DNA of 64,000 nt from contig JAJZDX010000017.1 in the NCBI GenBank assembly GCA_021805865.1, positions 1 through 64,000 of the forward strand, written 5' to 3'. Within the stretch, counting starts at the first letter, position 1, and the number at the start of each line of letters is the position of its first letter. Positions 17,119-25,872 of this stretch are shown here, in pieces. Under the pieces are notes generated by a model. It worked only from the letters and a program-made list of their open reading frames with translations, was not told where the DNA came from and did no database searches. The translations under genes were made by a program, and so were the position numbers. The DNA is from Pseudomonadota bacterium. Lineage in GTDB: Bacteria > Pseudomonadota > Gammaproteobacteria > Steroidobacterales > Steroidobacteraceae.

Positions 17119-19368
17119 TCAGGTCGCGGTGGCGCGCAGCAGGTGCGCATCGATCGGCAGCGTGCGGATGCGCTTGCCGGTGGCGGCGAAGAGCGCGTTG
17201 CCGAGCGCCGGCAGGACAGGCGGCAGCGCGGGCTCTCCAAGGCCGGTCGGATCATGGTCGCTGCGCAGGAAATGCACGTGCACCGGCGGCGCTTCGCGCA
17301 TGCGCAGCAGCTGATACGTATCGAAATTGCGCTGCACGATGCGTCCGTTCTCCAGAGTGACCGCCATGTGCAGGGCCTGTCCCAGTCCGTCGAGGATCGC
17401 GCCCTGCGCCTGATTGTAGGCGCCGGCGGGGTTGATGATCTGGCGGCCGATGTCGATCGCCGCCCAGATCTTGTGCACCTTGGGTGTTCCATCCGGGTTC
17501 ACGCTTGCCTCGACGACCTCGGCCACATAGCCGAAGTGGCTGTAGTAGAAGGCGAGACCCATGCCCGTGCCCTTGGGCAGCCTGTTGCGCCGGCTCCAGC
17601 GCGACTCTTTCGCGACGAGCTCGAGCACCCCGCGGACTCGGCCGGTGTCGAAAGGCGGAATTCTCATCCCGTAGCTCGGCGGCGGAGGCGCGAACGCGCG
17701 CGGCGGACCGTACAGGTCGAGCCGCAGCGTGAGCGGGTCGCGGCCGCCGGCGTGCGCCAGCTCATCGAGAAACGATTCGAAGGCGAACGCCAGGGCGTTG
17801 CCGCCCGGGTTGCGCATCGAGCCGGTGGGCGCGCTCAACTCGATCATGGACTGACCATATTCCAGGCTGGGGATGAAGCCGGCCGGAAAGTGATCGCGCG
17901 GCAAGCCAGCGGAAGAGGCGACGCGCCCGTTGTGACCGAAGGTGACGAAGTGATCCCGGAAGGCGATCGGGCGGCCCGATGCGTCGAGTCCCGCCTTGAA
18001 GTAATGAAATCCCGCCGGTCTGTAGGCATCGTGCTGGAGGTCCTGCGTGCGGTCCCAGAGCAGCTTCACGGCGCGGCCGGCGCGCTTGGAGATCATCGCC
18101 GCCTCGACCATGTAATCGTTGTACGATCGCCGTCCAAAGGCGCCGCCGGCCCGGATCATGTGCACGCGGACCCGGTCCGGGTCGATGCCGAGGGTTCGCG
18201 CCACCAGTTTCGCACCGGCGCGGGGGTCCTGCGTGGGGGCCCAGATCTGCACGCTCCCGTGTTCGAAGTGAGCAGTGCAGTTCTGCGGCTCCAGGGTCGC
18301 GTGGGCGAGGAACGGATAGGCGTAGGAGGCCTCGAGGACTGTGGCGGCGTGTGCGAGCGCCGCATCGACATCCCCGTCGCGGCGGAGAATCGATTGTGGT
18401 GGCGCTTGCGACAGTTGCTCGGCCTGGCGCTCGAACGCCTGTGTGCTCTGCCCCGGGACGGCCCGGGGTGACCAATCGACACGCAGTGTTCTGCGCGCCT
18501 TGTCCGCGTCCCACCATTTGTCGGCAATGATGGCGACGCCGTCGACCAGCCCCATCTTGATGGCCGCGTCGGCCTCGGAGCCGCGCACGATGAACGCATC
18601 GCGGACGCCCGGGAGCCTTTTGATCTCCTCGATATTGGCACTGACGACTCTGGCGCCGAACACCGGCGACTTCTCATACATGGCATAGCTCATCTCAGGC
18701 AGCGTCACGTCGATGCCGAACAGAGGCTCGCCCTCGAGCACCGCCGGGCTGTCGACGCCGCCGATGGCCTTGCCGATGATGGTGTAATTCCCGGGGCTCT
18801 TGAGCGTGACGGAGTCCAGCTCCGGCGCCGGCAGCGCCGCGGCTTTACCCGCCAATGCGCCGTAGGTCAGCGCCCGGCCGCTCGGCCGATGCCGCACCAC
18901 GCCCGCGCGGGCCTCGCACTCTGCGCTCGGGACGCCCCAGGTGCGGGCAGCAGCGGTGATGAGCATCTGCCTCGCCGCGGCGCCGACGCGCTGCATCGGA
19001 ATCCAGTTGAGCGGCGTGGCGAGGCTGCCTCCGGCGAACTGCGGTCCGTAGATCGGATCGAGCATGGCCTGTTTGACGCGGACACTCTTCCACTCGACCT
19101 CGAGCTCGTCGGCGATCAGCATCGGCAGAGTGGTTTTCATGCCCTGGCCGATCTCGGGATTCTTGGCGACGATCGTGACGATGCCGTCCGGGGCGATCGT
19201 GATGTATGCGCCGATCCGCCCGTCGCGCGCGGAGGCCTTGCCGGCGAACTTCAACGTCAACAGCAATCCGCCGCCCGCGGCGAGTCCGGCGACGAGAAAG
19301 GCGCGACGCGAGATACGCGGGCCCGCGGAGCCTGCCGCCGGTTTCCGCGCCTTGCCGCCGCCGGTCAT
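17119..19368 (-). CDS. Molybdopterin-binding subunit of a Tat-exported aldehyde/xanthine-type hydroxylase
   Basis: 749-residue large subunit of the xanthine dehydrogenase family, in the isoquinoline/aldehyde oxidoreductase (IorB-like) group. The N-terminus carries a twin-arginine signal ([20 protein letters not shown]). The aldehyde-oxidase a/b hammerhead domain follows, with molybdenum cofactor motifs such as [12 protein letters not shown] and [16 protein letters not shown]. The catalytic Glu lies in [19 protein letters not shown] near the C-terminus. It hydroxylates aldehydes or N-heterocycles using water, passing electrons to the 2Fe-2S subunit. The start ATG overlaps that subunit's stop (ATGA), so the two are translationally coupled. 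No FAD subunit is present, as in other two-subunit periplasmic members, and an external cytochrome is the likely acceptor. Confidence 0.92.
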   Translation of the reverse strand: MTGGGKARKPAAGSAGPRISRRAFLVAGLAAGGGLLLTLKFAGKASARDGRIGAYITIAPDGIVTIVAKNPEIGQGMKTTLPMLIADELEVEWKSVRVKQAMLDPIYGPQFAGGSLATPLNWIPMQRVGAAARQMLITAAARTWGVPSAECEARAGVVRHRPSGRALTYGALAGKAAALPAPELDSVTLKSPGNYTIIGKAIGGVDSPAVLEGEPLFGIDVTLPEMSYAMYEKSPVFGARVVSANIEEIKRLPGVRDAFIVRGSEADAAIKMGLVDGVAIIADKWWDADKARRTLRVDWSPRAVPGQSTQAFERQAEQLSQAPPQSILRRDGDVDAALAHAATVLEASYAYPFLAHATLEPQNCTAHFEHGSVQIWAPTQDPRAGAKLVARTLGIDPDRVRVHMIRAGGAFGRRSYNDYMVEAAMISKRAGRAVKLLWDRTQDLQHDAYRPAGFHYFKAGLDASGRPIAFRDHFVTFGHNGRVASSAGLPRDHFPAGFIPSLEYGQSMIELSAPTGSMRNPGGNALAFAFESFLDELAHAGGRDPLTLRLDLYGPPRAFAPPPPSYGMRIPPFDTGRVRGVLELVAKESRWSRRNRLPKGTGMGLAFYYSHFGYVAEVVEASVNPDGTPKVHKIWAAIDIGRQIINPAGAYNQAQGAILDGLGQALHMAVTLENGRIVQRNFDTYQLLRMREAPPVHVHFLRSDHDPTGLGEPALPPVLPALGNALFAATGKRIRTLPIDAHLLRATAT

Positions 19369-19850
19369 GTCTGCACCTGCAGCGTGTCGGTGGTCGGAAG
19401 GCCGGCCGCCCGCTTGATGGCCGCCCGAATGCGCGTGTAGGTGCAGCAACGGCAGATGTTGCCGTTCATCGCCGCGTCGATGTCCTCATCCGAAGGTCTG
19501 GGATTGCGTGCCAGCAGATTCACCGCCGCCATCACCTGTCCCGCCTGGCAATAGCCGCATTGCATGACATCGAGCGCGAGCCACGCATCCTTGACCTTCC
19601 GGCCCCACTCGCTTTCGCCGATTCCCTCGATCGTGACGACCAGGGCGTCGCCTACGCTCGAGATCGGTGTCACGCACGCGCGTGCGGGAACACCGTTGAG
19701 GTGCACGGTGCAGGCGCCACAGAGTGCAATGCCGCAGCCGTACTTGGTGCCCGTGAGGTGCAGGTCATCGCGCAACACCCACAACAGGGGGGTGTCCGGA
19801 TCGCTCTCGATGCTCCGGCGCCTGCCATTGACCAGGATGGAATACCTCAT
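19365..19850 (-). CDS. (2Fe-2S)-binding subunit of the molybdenum hydroxylase
   Basis: 161-residue small subunit with two 2Fe-2S clusters. The plant-type ferredoxin motif is [18 protein letters not shown] with a fourth Cys in RACVTP. The C-terminal four-helix domain holds QCGYCQAGQ and [11 protein letters not shown], which ligate the cluster nearest the pterin. The length is typical for CoxS/IorA proteins. I use ATG 19850 because GGAGG lies at the right distance; the GTG four codons upstream is part of that Shine-Dalgarno. It has no signal of its own and probably travels through the Tat system with the large subunit. Confidence 0.93.
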   Translation of the reverse strand: MRYSILVNGRRRSIESDPDTPLLWVLRDDLHLTGTKYGCGIALCGACTVHLNGVPARACVTPISSVGDALVVTIEGIGESEWGRKVKDAWLALDVMQCGYCQAGQVMAAVNLLARNPRPSDEDIDAAMNGNICRCCTYTRIRAAIKRAAGLPTTDTLQVQT

Positions 19851-20083
19851 GAGGTCCTCCACTCAGATTGGCGTCGTCTGCCAGTGCGGGCTTTCGCCGG
19901 CGAGAGCAGTATACCTGCAAAAGGCGGATCGCCCACGGTGCGGAGTCAAGTGCCTGCGCCTGCGGGTGAAGTCGGCCGGGCGTCCTGGAGGATCCTGGGC
20001 GTGCGCGCCGCCGCGTTCGAGTCTTCGGCAGCCCGCGGGGGAGGCAGCGCGCCGGCTGCCTGGCAGGTATCCGCCGCTCTCAG

Positions 20084-20869
20084 TCAAATCTCCGCGTATC
20101 CTTCCAGATAAAACACACAGGCACCTTCCAGCTCGACACGCTCGCCGCGCATCCGGCAGGTCATCTCGCCGCCGCGCCTTGACACCTGACAGGCCCGCAG
20201 CACCGGCTTGCCAAGCCTCTCGGCCCAGTAAGGCGCGAGGGCGCAATGCGCGCTGCCCGTCACGGGATCCTCCGGTATGCCCCGCGCCGGTGTGAAATAG
20301 CGGCTCACCATGTCGTAATCGCCGCCGCCCGGCCCCGTGACGATCACCCCGCTGCGGTCCAAGCGGGCGATGGCGGCAAGGTCCGGCGCGAGATTTCGCA
20401 CGTCGAACTCGCTGGCGAGAACCACGAGGTAGCCGGCGCCATCGGCGCGCACTTCCTGCGGCTTAACGCCCAGGGCTTTCAGCAAGGCCGCCGGAGCCGG
20501 CGCAGGCGTCGTGGGTCTCAGAGGGAAGTCCATCACATAGCCCGTGGAGGTGCGCTTCACCGCGAGCGCTCCGCTGGCGGTGCGGAAGGTCACTTGCGCT
20601 CTGTCCGGCTCGAGCCTCTCCATCACCACCGCCGCGCTGGCGAGAGTGGCATGCCCGCACAGCGGCACCTCCACCGCGGGTGTGAACCAGCGCAGTCGAT
20701 ATTCGCTCCCCTCGGGAACCAGGAATGCCGTCTCGGACAAGTTGTTCTCGGCTGCGATCGCCTGCATCAGGGCTTCGGGCGGAAAGTGCTCCAATGGCAC
20801 CACCGCAGCCGGGTTGCCGCTGAATCGCCTTGAGGTGAATGCATCGAGTTGAAAAAGAGGGGCTCGCAT
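20084..20869 (-). CDS. PhzF-family isomerase/epimerase
   Basis: 261-residue member of the PhzF (diaminopimelate-epimerase-like) fold, consisting of two similar alpha/beta halves. Family hallmarks are FQLDAFTSRRFSGNPAAVV at the start, the catalytic Glu in ENNLSETAFL, the WFTPAVEVPLCGHATLASA segment, and FTPARGIPEDPVTGSAHCAL in the second half. True PhzF isomerises a phenazine precursor, but no other phenazine gene is nearby. Most genomic members like this one are of unknown substrate (YddE/YHI9 type). It is followed on the same strand after 221 bp by the hydroxylase operon, without evidence of a link. Confidence 0.9.
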   Translation of the reverse strand: MRAPLFQLDAFTSRRFSGNPAAVVPLEHFPPEALMQAIAAENNLSETAFLVPEGSEYRLRWFTPAVEVPLCGHATLASAAVVMERLEPDRAQVTFRTASGALAVKRTSTGYVMDFPLRPTTPAPAPAALLKALGVKPQEVRADGAGYLVVLASEFDVRNLAPDLAAIARLDRSGVIVTGPGGGDYDMVSRYFTPARGIPEDPVTGSAHCALAPYWAERLGKPVLRACQVSRRGGEMTCRMRGERVELEGACVFYLEGYAEI

Positions 20870-21087
20870 GGATGTGGGATCCTCCGAAGGACTGCCTTGG
20901 AGCGGGCTGCGGCCCCGCTGCGCCGGGCCGCAAGCGCGTTCGGGGCGAAGCTGAGACGTCCCGAAGGCGGGCGTTCTGCCCGGGACTATATCCCCGCCCG
21001 GAGAGAGAGCAAGCCGATAGACGATGTCAGTGCGATGAAAGGCCCGGATTTGTGCCCGATTCCGGGTACAAAAAAGCGGCTCCCCGA

Positions 21088-21750
21088 ATGCGACCCGCGC
21101 AAAACCGATCCCGCAGGTCCGATCCGGGAGAGCTCGAGGAGCCGATCGCGTATCTCACTCGAGCCAGCCACCTGACCTCCCAGGAGGCTCGGCGCGTGGT
21201 CGAGGAGGTGCTGAGCTACGTGCGGGAGACTCCCGAGGATTTCGTGCGCTGGCGCCAGCGCACATTGCAGGCGAAGGGGCCGTCGAATTCCACGATCTGC
21301 GTGCGACTCGCCGCGGCGCTGCGGGCGCAGCTGGTCGCGAAGGGCGTGTCATTGCGCGACGTGTATTTCGTGGGGGCGCGCGCCACCGAGATCGGCCAGC
21401 CGGGGAGTCCTGTCAAGTCCGTGACGGCCGAGTCGGCAGGCGCATCCCGGTGTGGGCGACGATGGCGAAGCAGTGTCGAAGTCCGATCCGCATCATCGCT
21501 CGCTCAGAGGACGAGCGGAGCAGCGAGAAGCGCAGCACGGATGCGATCGCGCACGGTGCAGACCGTATGCCTCGGCCGGGTGCCGGCCAGCGAGGCACGG
21601 CCGCACGCGGTCAGCCGTGCGTGGGTCGGGTCAGGGCCCGCGGGGATCGGCCGGCGCGGGCTTCGTCCTGCTCGAGGAGGAGTGCTGCGCACCCGATCCC
21701 CCCGCGCAGCGCGGCGGGGTGCAGCGAGGGGAGGTGTGAGCCGAGGGTGA
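21088..21750 (+). CDS. Hypothetical protein with a coding-like N-terminal part
   Basis: From ATG 21088, the first about 115 residues look like a genuine helical protein: EEPIAYLTRASHLTSQEARR, VVEEVLSYVRETPEDFVRWR, then LRAQLVAKGVSLRDVYFVG. After about position 21420 the composition changes to Arg/Ser/Gly-rich sequence without structure. This tail overlaps the 3' end of the L,D-transpeptidase gene on the other strand. I therefore believe only the first two thirds, and a frameshift or truncation near 21410-21430 is possible. No family is recognised. It lies about 220 bp from the divergent PhzF gene. Confidence 0.4.
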   Translation: MRPAQNRSRRSDPGELEEPIAYLTRASHLTSQEARRVVEEVLSYVRETPEDFVRWRQRTLQAKGPSNSTICVRLAAALRAQLVAKGVSLRDVYFVGARATEIGQPGSPVKSVTAESAGASRCGRRWRSSVEVRSASSLAQRTSGAARSAARMRSRTVQTVCLGRVPASEARPHAVSRAWVGSGPAGIGRRGLRPARGGVLRTRSPRAARRGAARGGVSRG

Positions 21751-22959
21751 GGGCCTGGGGAGACTGTCGACGGCCGCGAGTGCTTTCTTCTGCTCCGGCG
21801 TGAGGATTCCGGCGTAGAACTTTCGGAACTGCGTGTTGGTCGCCGGCAGGTCGGTGCTGCCGTTCCAGGTCGAGCCGGCGGGGAGCCGGTTCTGCACCCG
21901 GGGCGCATCGGCGAGGACCTGCTCGAGGCCGCTGCCTTCGTTCCCCGAGACCGGCACGGGCACACCGCGCGGGGAGGCCACGAGCCGTGCGACCCTGGCC
22001 CAGTCGATCTTCTGCCGGTGTCTGCGCAGGTCCACGCGCTCGGCATGGGTGAGCAGCGTCGGCACGAGCCGGCGCCAGTCTTTCCTCCACGGCCGCTTGT
22101 CGCCCTTCAAAGGCCCGTAGGCGACCATGTAGAGCCTGCCGTTCTTCCAGCCGAAGAGGTACGGCTGATCGACGATGCGTACTTCAGTGCCGTTCGGCAC
22201 CATGTAAAAGAGCTGCCTGATATCCTCGGGGAAGAGGTGGATGCAGCCATGGCTCACCCGCCATCCCACGCTGACCGGCTTGTTGGTGCCGTGGATCAGA
22301 ATCTCGGGCCAGCTGGTCTGCAGCGCGTAGTTCCCGAGAGGGTTCAAGGGGCCGGGTCCGACCACTTTGGGCAGCGGTGCGCCCTCCTTGGCGTGCTCGG
22401 CGAGAATCGATCGCGGCACCACCCAGACGGGGTTCTTCTGGTGGTCGATGATATGGCCCACCCCTTGGGGTGTGACGAAACCGCGCCTGCCGATGCCCAC
22501 CGGGTGTGTGAAGACGATCTGCGGCTGGCCCGGCTTGTGCGGCGGAAAGTAGAAGATCCGCAGCGCCGCGAGATTGACGACGATGCCGCGGTGCGGGGCA
22601 TCCGGAAGGATGAACTGTGTAGGCAGGACCACCGGGGTGCCCACAGGCGGAAGCCAGACACTGACGCCGGGATTGGCGCGCCGCATCTCCTCGTAACCGA
22701 GGTTGAAGCGCCGGCCGATGTCCGTCAGGACCTGCCCCTTCAGGACCTTCACCACCTGCACGGTGCCGACGACATCCTGTCCCGGCGCGAGCACGAACTT
22801 TTCCGTCTGGACGGGAAGCGGCAGCGGCGGCTCGGGGCGCACCACCATCGGTGGCGGCGGCGGCGGCGGCGGGCGCAGCGGAGGTCCCATCAGCGAGCAG
22901 GCGCCGGCGGCGAGCGCCAAGCCCGCGGGCAGCGCGAGGCGGATGCGGGAGATGCTCAT
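21631..22959 (-). CDS. Lipoprotein L,D-transpeptidase (YkuD family)
   Basis: 442-residue cell-wall enzyme. The start ISRIRLALPAGLALAAGAC is a lipoprotein signal with lipobox LAAGAC. It is followed by a proline run (eight consecutive prolines) and then a LysM-like segment with LKGQVLTDIGRRFNLGYEEM. The YkuD domain carries the catalytic pattern HGTNKPVSVGWRVSHGCIHL with the nucleophilic Cys at about residue 240. Such enzymes form 3-3 peptidoglycan cross-links or attach outer-membrane lipoproteins. Start ATG 22959 is chosen to begin the signal peptide. The C-terminal 40 residues are Ser/Pro-rich and overlap the hypothetical gene on the other strand, so the true end may have been altered by a frameshift. 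Confidence 0.88.
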   Translation of the reverse strand: MSISRIRLALPAGLALAAGACSLMGPPLRPPPPPPPPMVVRPEPPLPLPVQTEKFVLAPGQDVVGTVQVVKVLKGQVLTDIGRRFNLGYEEMRRANPGVSVWLPPVGTPVVLPTQFILPDAPHRGIVVNLAALRIFYFPPHKPGQPQIVFTHPVGIGRRGFVTPQGVGHIIDHQKNPVWVVPRSILAEHAKEGAPLPKVVGPGPLNPLGNYALQTSWPEILIHGTNKPVSVGWRVSHGCIHLFPEDIRQLFYMVPNGTEVRIVDQPYLFGWKNGRLYMVAYGPLKGDKRPWRKDWRRLVPTLLTHAERVDLRRHRQKIDWARVARLVASPRGVPVPVSGNEGSGLEQVLADAPRVQNRLPAGSTWNGSTDLPATNTQFRKFYAGILTPEQKKALAAVDSLPRPSPSAHTSPRCTPPRCAGGSGAQHSSSSRTKPAPADPRGP

Positions 22960-23126
22960 CCGGTCATTATGACACCCCATGCCGGCGGCGCACAGCCTGT
23001 CGGCGATCCGCTACAGCCCCGGGAGCGTCCCGGCCCGTGACGTTGAGGCCGCCCGGTTCCGGGCAGTCGGGGAGGGGAGCGGCACGATCCCGGTCTTGCC
23101 ATGCGCCTCGCAGGAGTATTACCATT

Positions 23127-23144
23127 TATATAACTAGCTATATA
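23127..23144. promoter_or_regulatory. AT-rich dyad in front of the MarR gene
   Basis: TATATA-A-CTAG-C-TATATA, an 18-bp palindrome with one central mismatch, ends 10 bp before the MarR start codon. It is striking in GC-rich surroundings and is placed where MarR proteins bind to repress their own gene. Confidence 0.5.
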
Positions 23145-23154
23145 TCTATCCGGT

Positions 23155-23664
23155 ATGACCGAGGATGTCGTCAAGCGGCTGGGCTATCTCACGCTCGGGA
23201 CACGGCTGAAGCGTCTCGGGGAGCGCCTGCAGTCGCAGACCCAGGTCCTGCTCGAGGGCGCCGCCATCGATCTTCCGGCCTCCTACTTCCCCTTCCTCGC
23301 CGCGTTGGACAGGCTGGGCCCCCTCCGTGTCGGGGAGCTCACCGAGGCCATCGGTGTCAGTCAGCCGGCTGTTACGCGTGTGCTCGAGAAGCTGGCGGAC
23401 GAGGGTCTGGTGCGGTCCCGGCAACATGCCGACGATCGCCGGGTGCGGACGGTCGCGCTGAGCAGATCGGGGCGGCAGCTCGTCTCGCGCGCCAGGCGCG
23501 CCGCATGGCCTGTGATCGCCGCCGCGGTCGCGGATGCGTGCGAGGGCTCCGCCGGATCGCTGCTCGGGCAGCTGACCGCCCTCGAGGAGGCGCTCGAGGC
23601 GACGCCCCTGACTGTTCGGGCCCGGCGCTTGCGCGCGCAAGGCAGGGCGAATGCGCTGCCTTGA
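23155..23664 (+). CDS. MarR family transcriptional regulator
   Basis: 169 residues with the MarR winged helix-turn-helix fold: dimerisation helices at the N-terminus, the recognition region LRVGELTEAIGVSQPAVTRV, and the wing with RSRQHADDRRVRTVALSRSG. Start ATG 23155 lies just after an AT-rich palindrome that is probably its operator. Its stop lies 14 nt inside the following acetyltransferase gene, so the two are translationally coupled. The efflux operon 300 bp further downstream is a possible second target. The effector is unknown. Confidence 0.88.
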   Translation: MTEDVVKRLGYLTLGTRLKRLGERLQSQTQVLLEGAAIDLPASYFPFLAALDRLGPLRVGELTEAIGVSQPAVTRVLEKLADEGLVRSRQHADDRRVRTVALSRSGRQLVSRARRAAWPVIAAAVADACEGSAGSLLGQLTALEEALEATPLTVRARRLRAQGRANALP

Positions 23665-24328
23665 CCGACCCGTCTGGGCGAGCCTCACCACCCACCACGC
23701 CCGTTTCGCCGAAGGGGATGCCCTGGCGCGGCGGTTTGTCCGGGATGTAAACGTCTTCGCCGCGTCTTGCGATGACAGCCCATCGGCGCTCGCTTCACTC
23801 GCCGGCCTGGTGTCGCCGGGTGAGAGCGTCCTGCTGCTCCAGACCGCCCGCATCGCCATCCCGAGCGGACTCGTTCCCATCCGGGAAGCCCAGGGCGTGC
23901 AGCTGCTTGCCCCTCGCGGGACGGCATTCGAATCCCCTGGCGGGGACATTGTGTCACTCGGGGATGCCGATGCAGCGGAGATGCTCGCCCTGGCGAAGCG
24001 TACTCAGCCCGGACCGTTCCTGACGCGCACGCACGTCATGGGGTCGTTCCTCGGCATCCGCATCGAGGGACGGCTGGCCGCCATGGCCGGCGAGCGCATG
24101 CGCTTCCCGGGCTTCACGGAGGTCAGTGGAGTCTGCACTCATCCGGAGTTGCGCGGCCGCGGCTTCGCGCGCCGGCTGTCAGCCGCGGTTGCCAGTCGCA
24201 TTCAGGCTCGCGGCGATCAGGCCTTCCTGCACGCCTGGGCAAGTAACCGCGCGGCGATCTCCCTTTACGAGAGCCTCGGGTTCGAGCTGCGTGCGGAAGT
24301 GAGCGTGGCGGAGCTCGGACGGATCTAA
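23651..24328 (+). CDS. GNAT family N-acetyltransferase
   Basis: 225-residue acetyltransferase. The C-terminal half has the GNAT acetyl-CoA pyrophosphate loop HPELRGRGFARRL and the later strand and helix HAWASNRAAISLYESLGFEL. The N-terminal 110 residues form a substrate-specific extension seen in FR47-like members (GVCTHPELRGRG with VSGV before it). It is coupled to the MarR gene by a 14-nt overlap. The pair could detoxify an amine-containing compound sensed by MarR. A gap of about 300 bp without genes separates it from the efflux operon. Confidence 0.88.
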   Translation: MRCLDRPVWASLTTHHARFAEGDALARRFVRDVNVFAASCDDSPSALASLAGLVSPGESVLLLQTARIAIPSGLVPIREAQGVQLLAPRGTAFESPGGDIVSLGDADAAEMLALAKRTQPGPFLTRTHVMGSFLGIRIEGRLAAMAGERMRFPGFTEVSGVCTHPELRGRGFARRLSAAVASRIQARGDQAFLHAWASNRAAISLYESLGFELRAEVSVAELGRI

Positions 24329-24627
24329 CCTCGGTCGCGCGGCGCCGCCCGTGTCACCTCGCGCCAACGGGAGCAGCGGCGGCAATCCAAGGAAGACTGA
24401 CACAAGCATCTTGAGTGGTGTCGCGCCATCGGATCCGTCGAGTCGCGACGGCCGCCGGGTGTCATCCACAACCGACTCCCTATTTCGAGAGGCGCGGGTC
24501 CCTGCCCGCCGGGGGCTCGTGCCTGCCCCTCGCGAGCCATACGCATACGTAGATCCCGCACATACATTCGTCAGACGCACTTCCGCTGGAGCGGCGTGTG
24601 GGTCAAGGACAAATCGGGGAGACCACA

Positions 24628-25872
24628 GTGCACAATCGTTTCAACTTTTCCACGGCCATTCTGGCCGCGATCGCGGGCTCGATCCTGCTCTCGGGCTGCA
24701 CGCGGGATCAGGCGGCCGAGCGGACCGCATTGCAGCCGCCACCGCAGGTCGAGGTGGCTCGTGTCCTCACGAGGACGGTGAGGGACTCGGAGATCTTCAC
24801 GGGCCGCTTCGAAGCGGTGCACCACGTGAATGTCCGTCCGCGGGTCACCGGATATATCTCGTCGGTGGACTTCACCGACGGCAGCGAAGTCCACAAGGGG
24901 CAACTGCTGTTCGTCATCGATCCACGTCCCTATCGGGCGGTGTACTTGCGTGCGAAGGCGCAGCTCGATCAGGCGCGTGCGGCGCTCAGGCTCGCTCGCG
25001 CGGAACGAATACGCGCGGTGAAACTGCTGGCGGCCCGGGCGATGTCCAGGGACGAGTACGACACCCGCATCGCCGATGCCAGCCAGGCCGCGGCCGATGT
25101 CGAGGCGGCCCGGGCGGCGGTCGATGCAGCCGCCCTCAATCTGACCTTCACCCGCGTGACGGCCCCGATCTCGGGACGGGCGAGCCGCGCGATCGTCACC
25201 GCGGGAAACCTCGTCACCAGCGGTCACACCTTGCTCACCACGATCGTCTCGCTCAACCCCATCTACGTGACGTTCAACGCGGGCGAGCAGGCGTACCTTA
25301 AATTCGAGAAATATGCCCGCCTCCATCACCGGGCGGCATCCGGCGGCGGGCTTGGCGGCCTGGGGAACCCGGTTTACGTCGGCCTGGCGGACGAGCACGG
25401 CTACCCACACGAGGGCCGCCTCGTCTTCATGAACAACGTGCTCGATCCGAACACCGGCACCATTCTCGCGCGCGCATTGCTGCCGAACCCCGGCGATCGG
25501 TTCGTTCCCGGGCTGTTCGCGCGCGTGAAGCTCATGGGCAACCATCGATATCACGCCGTTTTGATCGATGGCAGTGCGGTCGGAACCAATCAGACCGTGC
25601 AGTACGTGTTCGTCCTCGGCCCCGATGACGAGGCGCGGTACCGTGCCGTGAAGCTCGGTCCGATGGTCGGCGGTCTGCGCGTGGTGCGCAGCGGGCTCAC
25701 GCCCGGAGAGACCATCGTCGTCAAAGGCCTGATGCGGGTGCAGCCCGGGATGCGGGTGAGCCCGGAGCGCATCGCAATGGGCCACGCCCGTCCCGCGGCC
25801 GGTACGATGCTGGCCCGCAACGACCCGCACGACAGCCGGCCGGCCGGAGACGGCGCTGGGCGGCGCCCGTGA
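24628..25872 (+). CDS. RND efflux periplasmic adaptor (MexE-like)
   Basis: 414-residue membrane fusion protein linking the inner-membrane pump to the outer-membrane channel. The lipoprotein signal ends at lipobox LLSGC near residue 26. The biotinyl-lipoyl half-motif VRPRVTGYISSVDFTDGSEV and KGQLLFVIDPRPY are conserved, followed by an alpha-hairpin (about residues 95-160), then TFTRVTAPISGRASR and the beta-barrel with MNNVLDPNTGTILARA. The start is GTG 24628 with GGGGAG 6 nt upstream; a GTG ten codons earlier is less likely. The stop overlaps the pump start (GTGA). It is closest in pattern to MexE-type adaptors. Confidence 0.92.
   Translation: MHNRFNFSTAILAAIAGSILLSGCTRDQAAERTALQPPPQVEVARVLTRTVRDSEIFTGRFEAVHHVNVRPRVTGYISSVDFTDGSEVHKGQLLFVIDPRPYRAVYLRAKAQLDQARAALRLARAERIRAVKLLAARAMSRDEYDTRIADASQAAADVEAARAAVDAAALNLTFTRVTAPISGRASRAIVTAGNLVTSGHTLLTTIVSLNPIYVTFNAGEQAYLKFEKYARLHHRAASGGGLGGLGNPVYVGLADEHGYPHEGRLVFMNNVLDPNTGTILARALLPNPGDRFVPGLFARVKLMGNHRYHAVLIDGSAVGTNQTVQYVFVLGPDDEARYRAVKLGPMVGGLRVVRSGLTPGETIVVKGLMRVQPGMRVSPERIAMGHARPAAGTMLARNDPHDSRPAGDGAGRRP

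Noticed and set aside
22836-22876. A GGC/CCG-rich run that could be a simple-sequence repeat
   Set aside because: It encodes the polyproline linker of the L,D-transpeptidase lipoprotein, which explains it.
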